This document shows, one piece after another, positions 6,142-6,427 of a DNA stretch of 6,427 bases. The position numbers and the translations under genes were made by a program. This stretch comes from an uncultured Collinsella sp. GTDB lineage: Bacteria; Actinomycetota; Coriobacteriia; Coriobacteriales; Coriobacteriaceae. The number at the start of each line of letters is the position of its first letter. Positions within the stretch are counted from its first letter, which is position 1. The stretch covers positions 1-6,427 of the forward strand of contig CABUQI010000070.1 of NCBI GenBank assembly GCA_902493545.1, read 5' to 3'. The notes under the pieces are model-generated. The model worked only from the letters and a program-made list of their open reading frames with translations. It was not told the DNA's origin and ran no database searches.

Positions 6142-6427
6142 ATGTTGGTTTCTACTAAGGGCAGGTACGCCCTGCGCGTTATGGTTGACCTGGCCGAGCA
6201 CCAGGCGACAGGCCGTATCCCGCTTAAAGAGATTGCGGCGCGACAGGCGATTTCCGAGAAATATCTCGAGAACATCTTGGCTACGCTCGTGCGCGCCAAT
6301 ATGCTCTCGGGCATGCGCGGCAAGGGCGGCGGCTATGTGCTCACGCGCCCGCCCGAGCAGTACACGGTGGGAGAGATCTTGCGCCTGACCGAGGGCAGTC
6401 TGGCGCCGGTCGCCTGCCTGGATGGCG
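6142..6427 (+). CDS. Rrf2-family transcriptional regulator (CymR/IscR-like), N-terminal part
   Basis: The gene runs off the window; 95 codons are visible of a family usually 130-165 residues long. The start MLVSTKGRYALRVMVDLA is the Rrf2 signature. A winged helix-turn-helix follows (about 27-67) with LKEIAARQAISEKYLENIL as recognition region and RGKGGGYVL (59-67) as wing, then VGEILRLTEGSLAPVACL. Cys92 falls just before the region where IscR-type members carry three Fe-S cluster cysteines, which lie outside the window. So the choice between an IscR-like Fe-S sensor and a CymR-like cysteine regulator cannot be made here. Divergence from cysK and the nearby mnmA favour a sulfur or Fe-S role. 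The ATG at 6142 is preceded by AAAGG. Confidence 0.93.
   Translation, partial: MLVSTKGRYALRVMVDLAEHQATGRIPLKEIAARQAISEKYLENILATLVRANMLSGMRGKGGGYVLTRPPEQYTVGEILRLTEGSLAPVACLDG

Overview
The window looks like the chromosome of a high-GC, anaerobic gut-type actinobacterium, most likely a Coriobacteriia member such as Collinsella. That is an inference from GC-rich coding sequence, Shine-Dalgarno-led genes, and the mix of a FucO-type iron alcohol dehydrogenase, an M42 peptidase and a HipA-like gene. No rRNA, tRNA, CRISPR array or transposase is present.

Layout. (1) Positions 1-716, + strand: the C-terminal 237 codons of a FucO-type lactaldehyde/propanediol oxidoreductase. (2) 717-973: intergenic DNA with a large nested inverted repeat, perfect 31-bp outer arms around a terminator-like GC hairpin. 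(3) 974-2002, +: a complete M42-family metallopeptidase with all metal and catalytic residues. (4) 2138-3511, -: a 457-residue protein with an N-terminal MerR/excisionase-like helix-turn-helix fused to a HipA-like kinase domain. It has no separate HipB-like partner here. A copy of one 73-nt palindromic repeat lies on each side of it, at 2053-2125 and 3579-3651. Its promoter region is very AT-rich and carries an inverted repeat that could be an autoregulatory operator. (5) 3668-4768, -: mnmA (tRNA 2-thiouridylase). (6) 4950-5888, -: cysK (cysteine synthase). A strong intrinsic terminator lies between cysK and mnmA, and an extended -10 motif abuts it. (7) 6142-6427, +: the N-terminal 95 codons of an Rrf2-family (CymR/IscR-like) regulator, divergent from cysK. 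The 253-nt region between them holds two palindromes overlapping candidate cysK promoters.

How the genes relate. cysK, mnmA and the Rrf2 gene form a sulfur-themed neighbourhood: cysteine synthesis, use of cysteine-derived sulfur for tRNA thiolation, and a regulator of a family that senses sulfur or Fe-S status. The fucO and M42 genes are ordinary metabolic genes, separated from each other and from the rest by hairpins. The HTH-HipA gene with its bracketing repeats is the accessory element and the best candidate for something little described.
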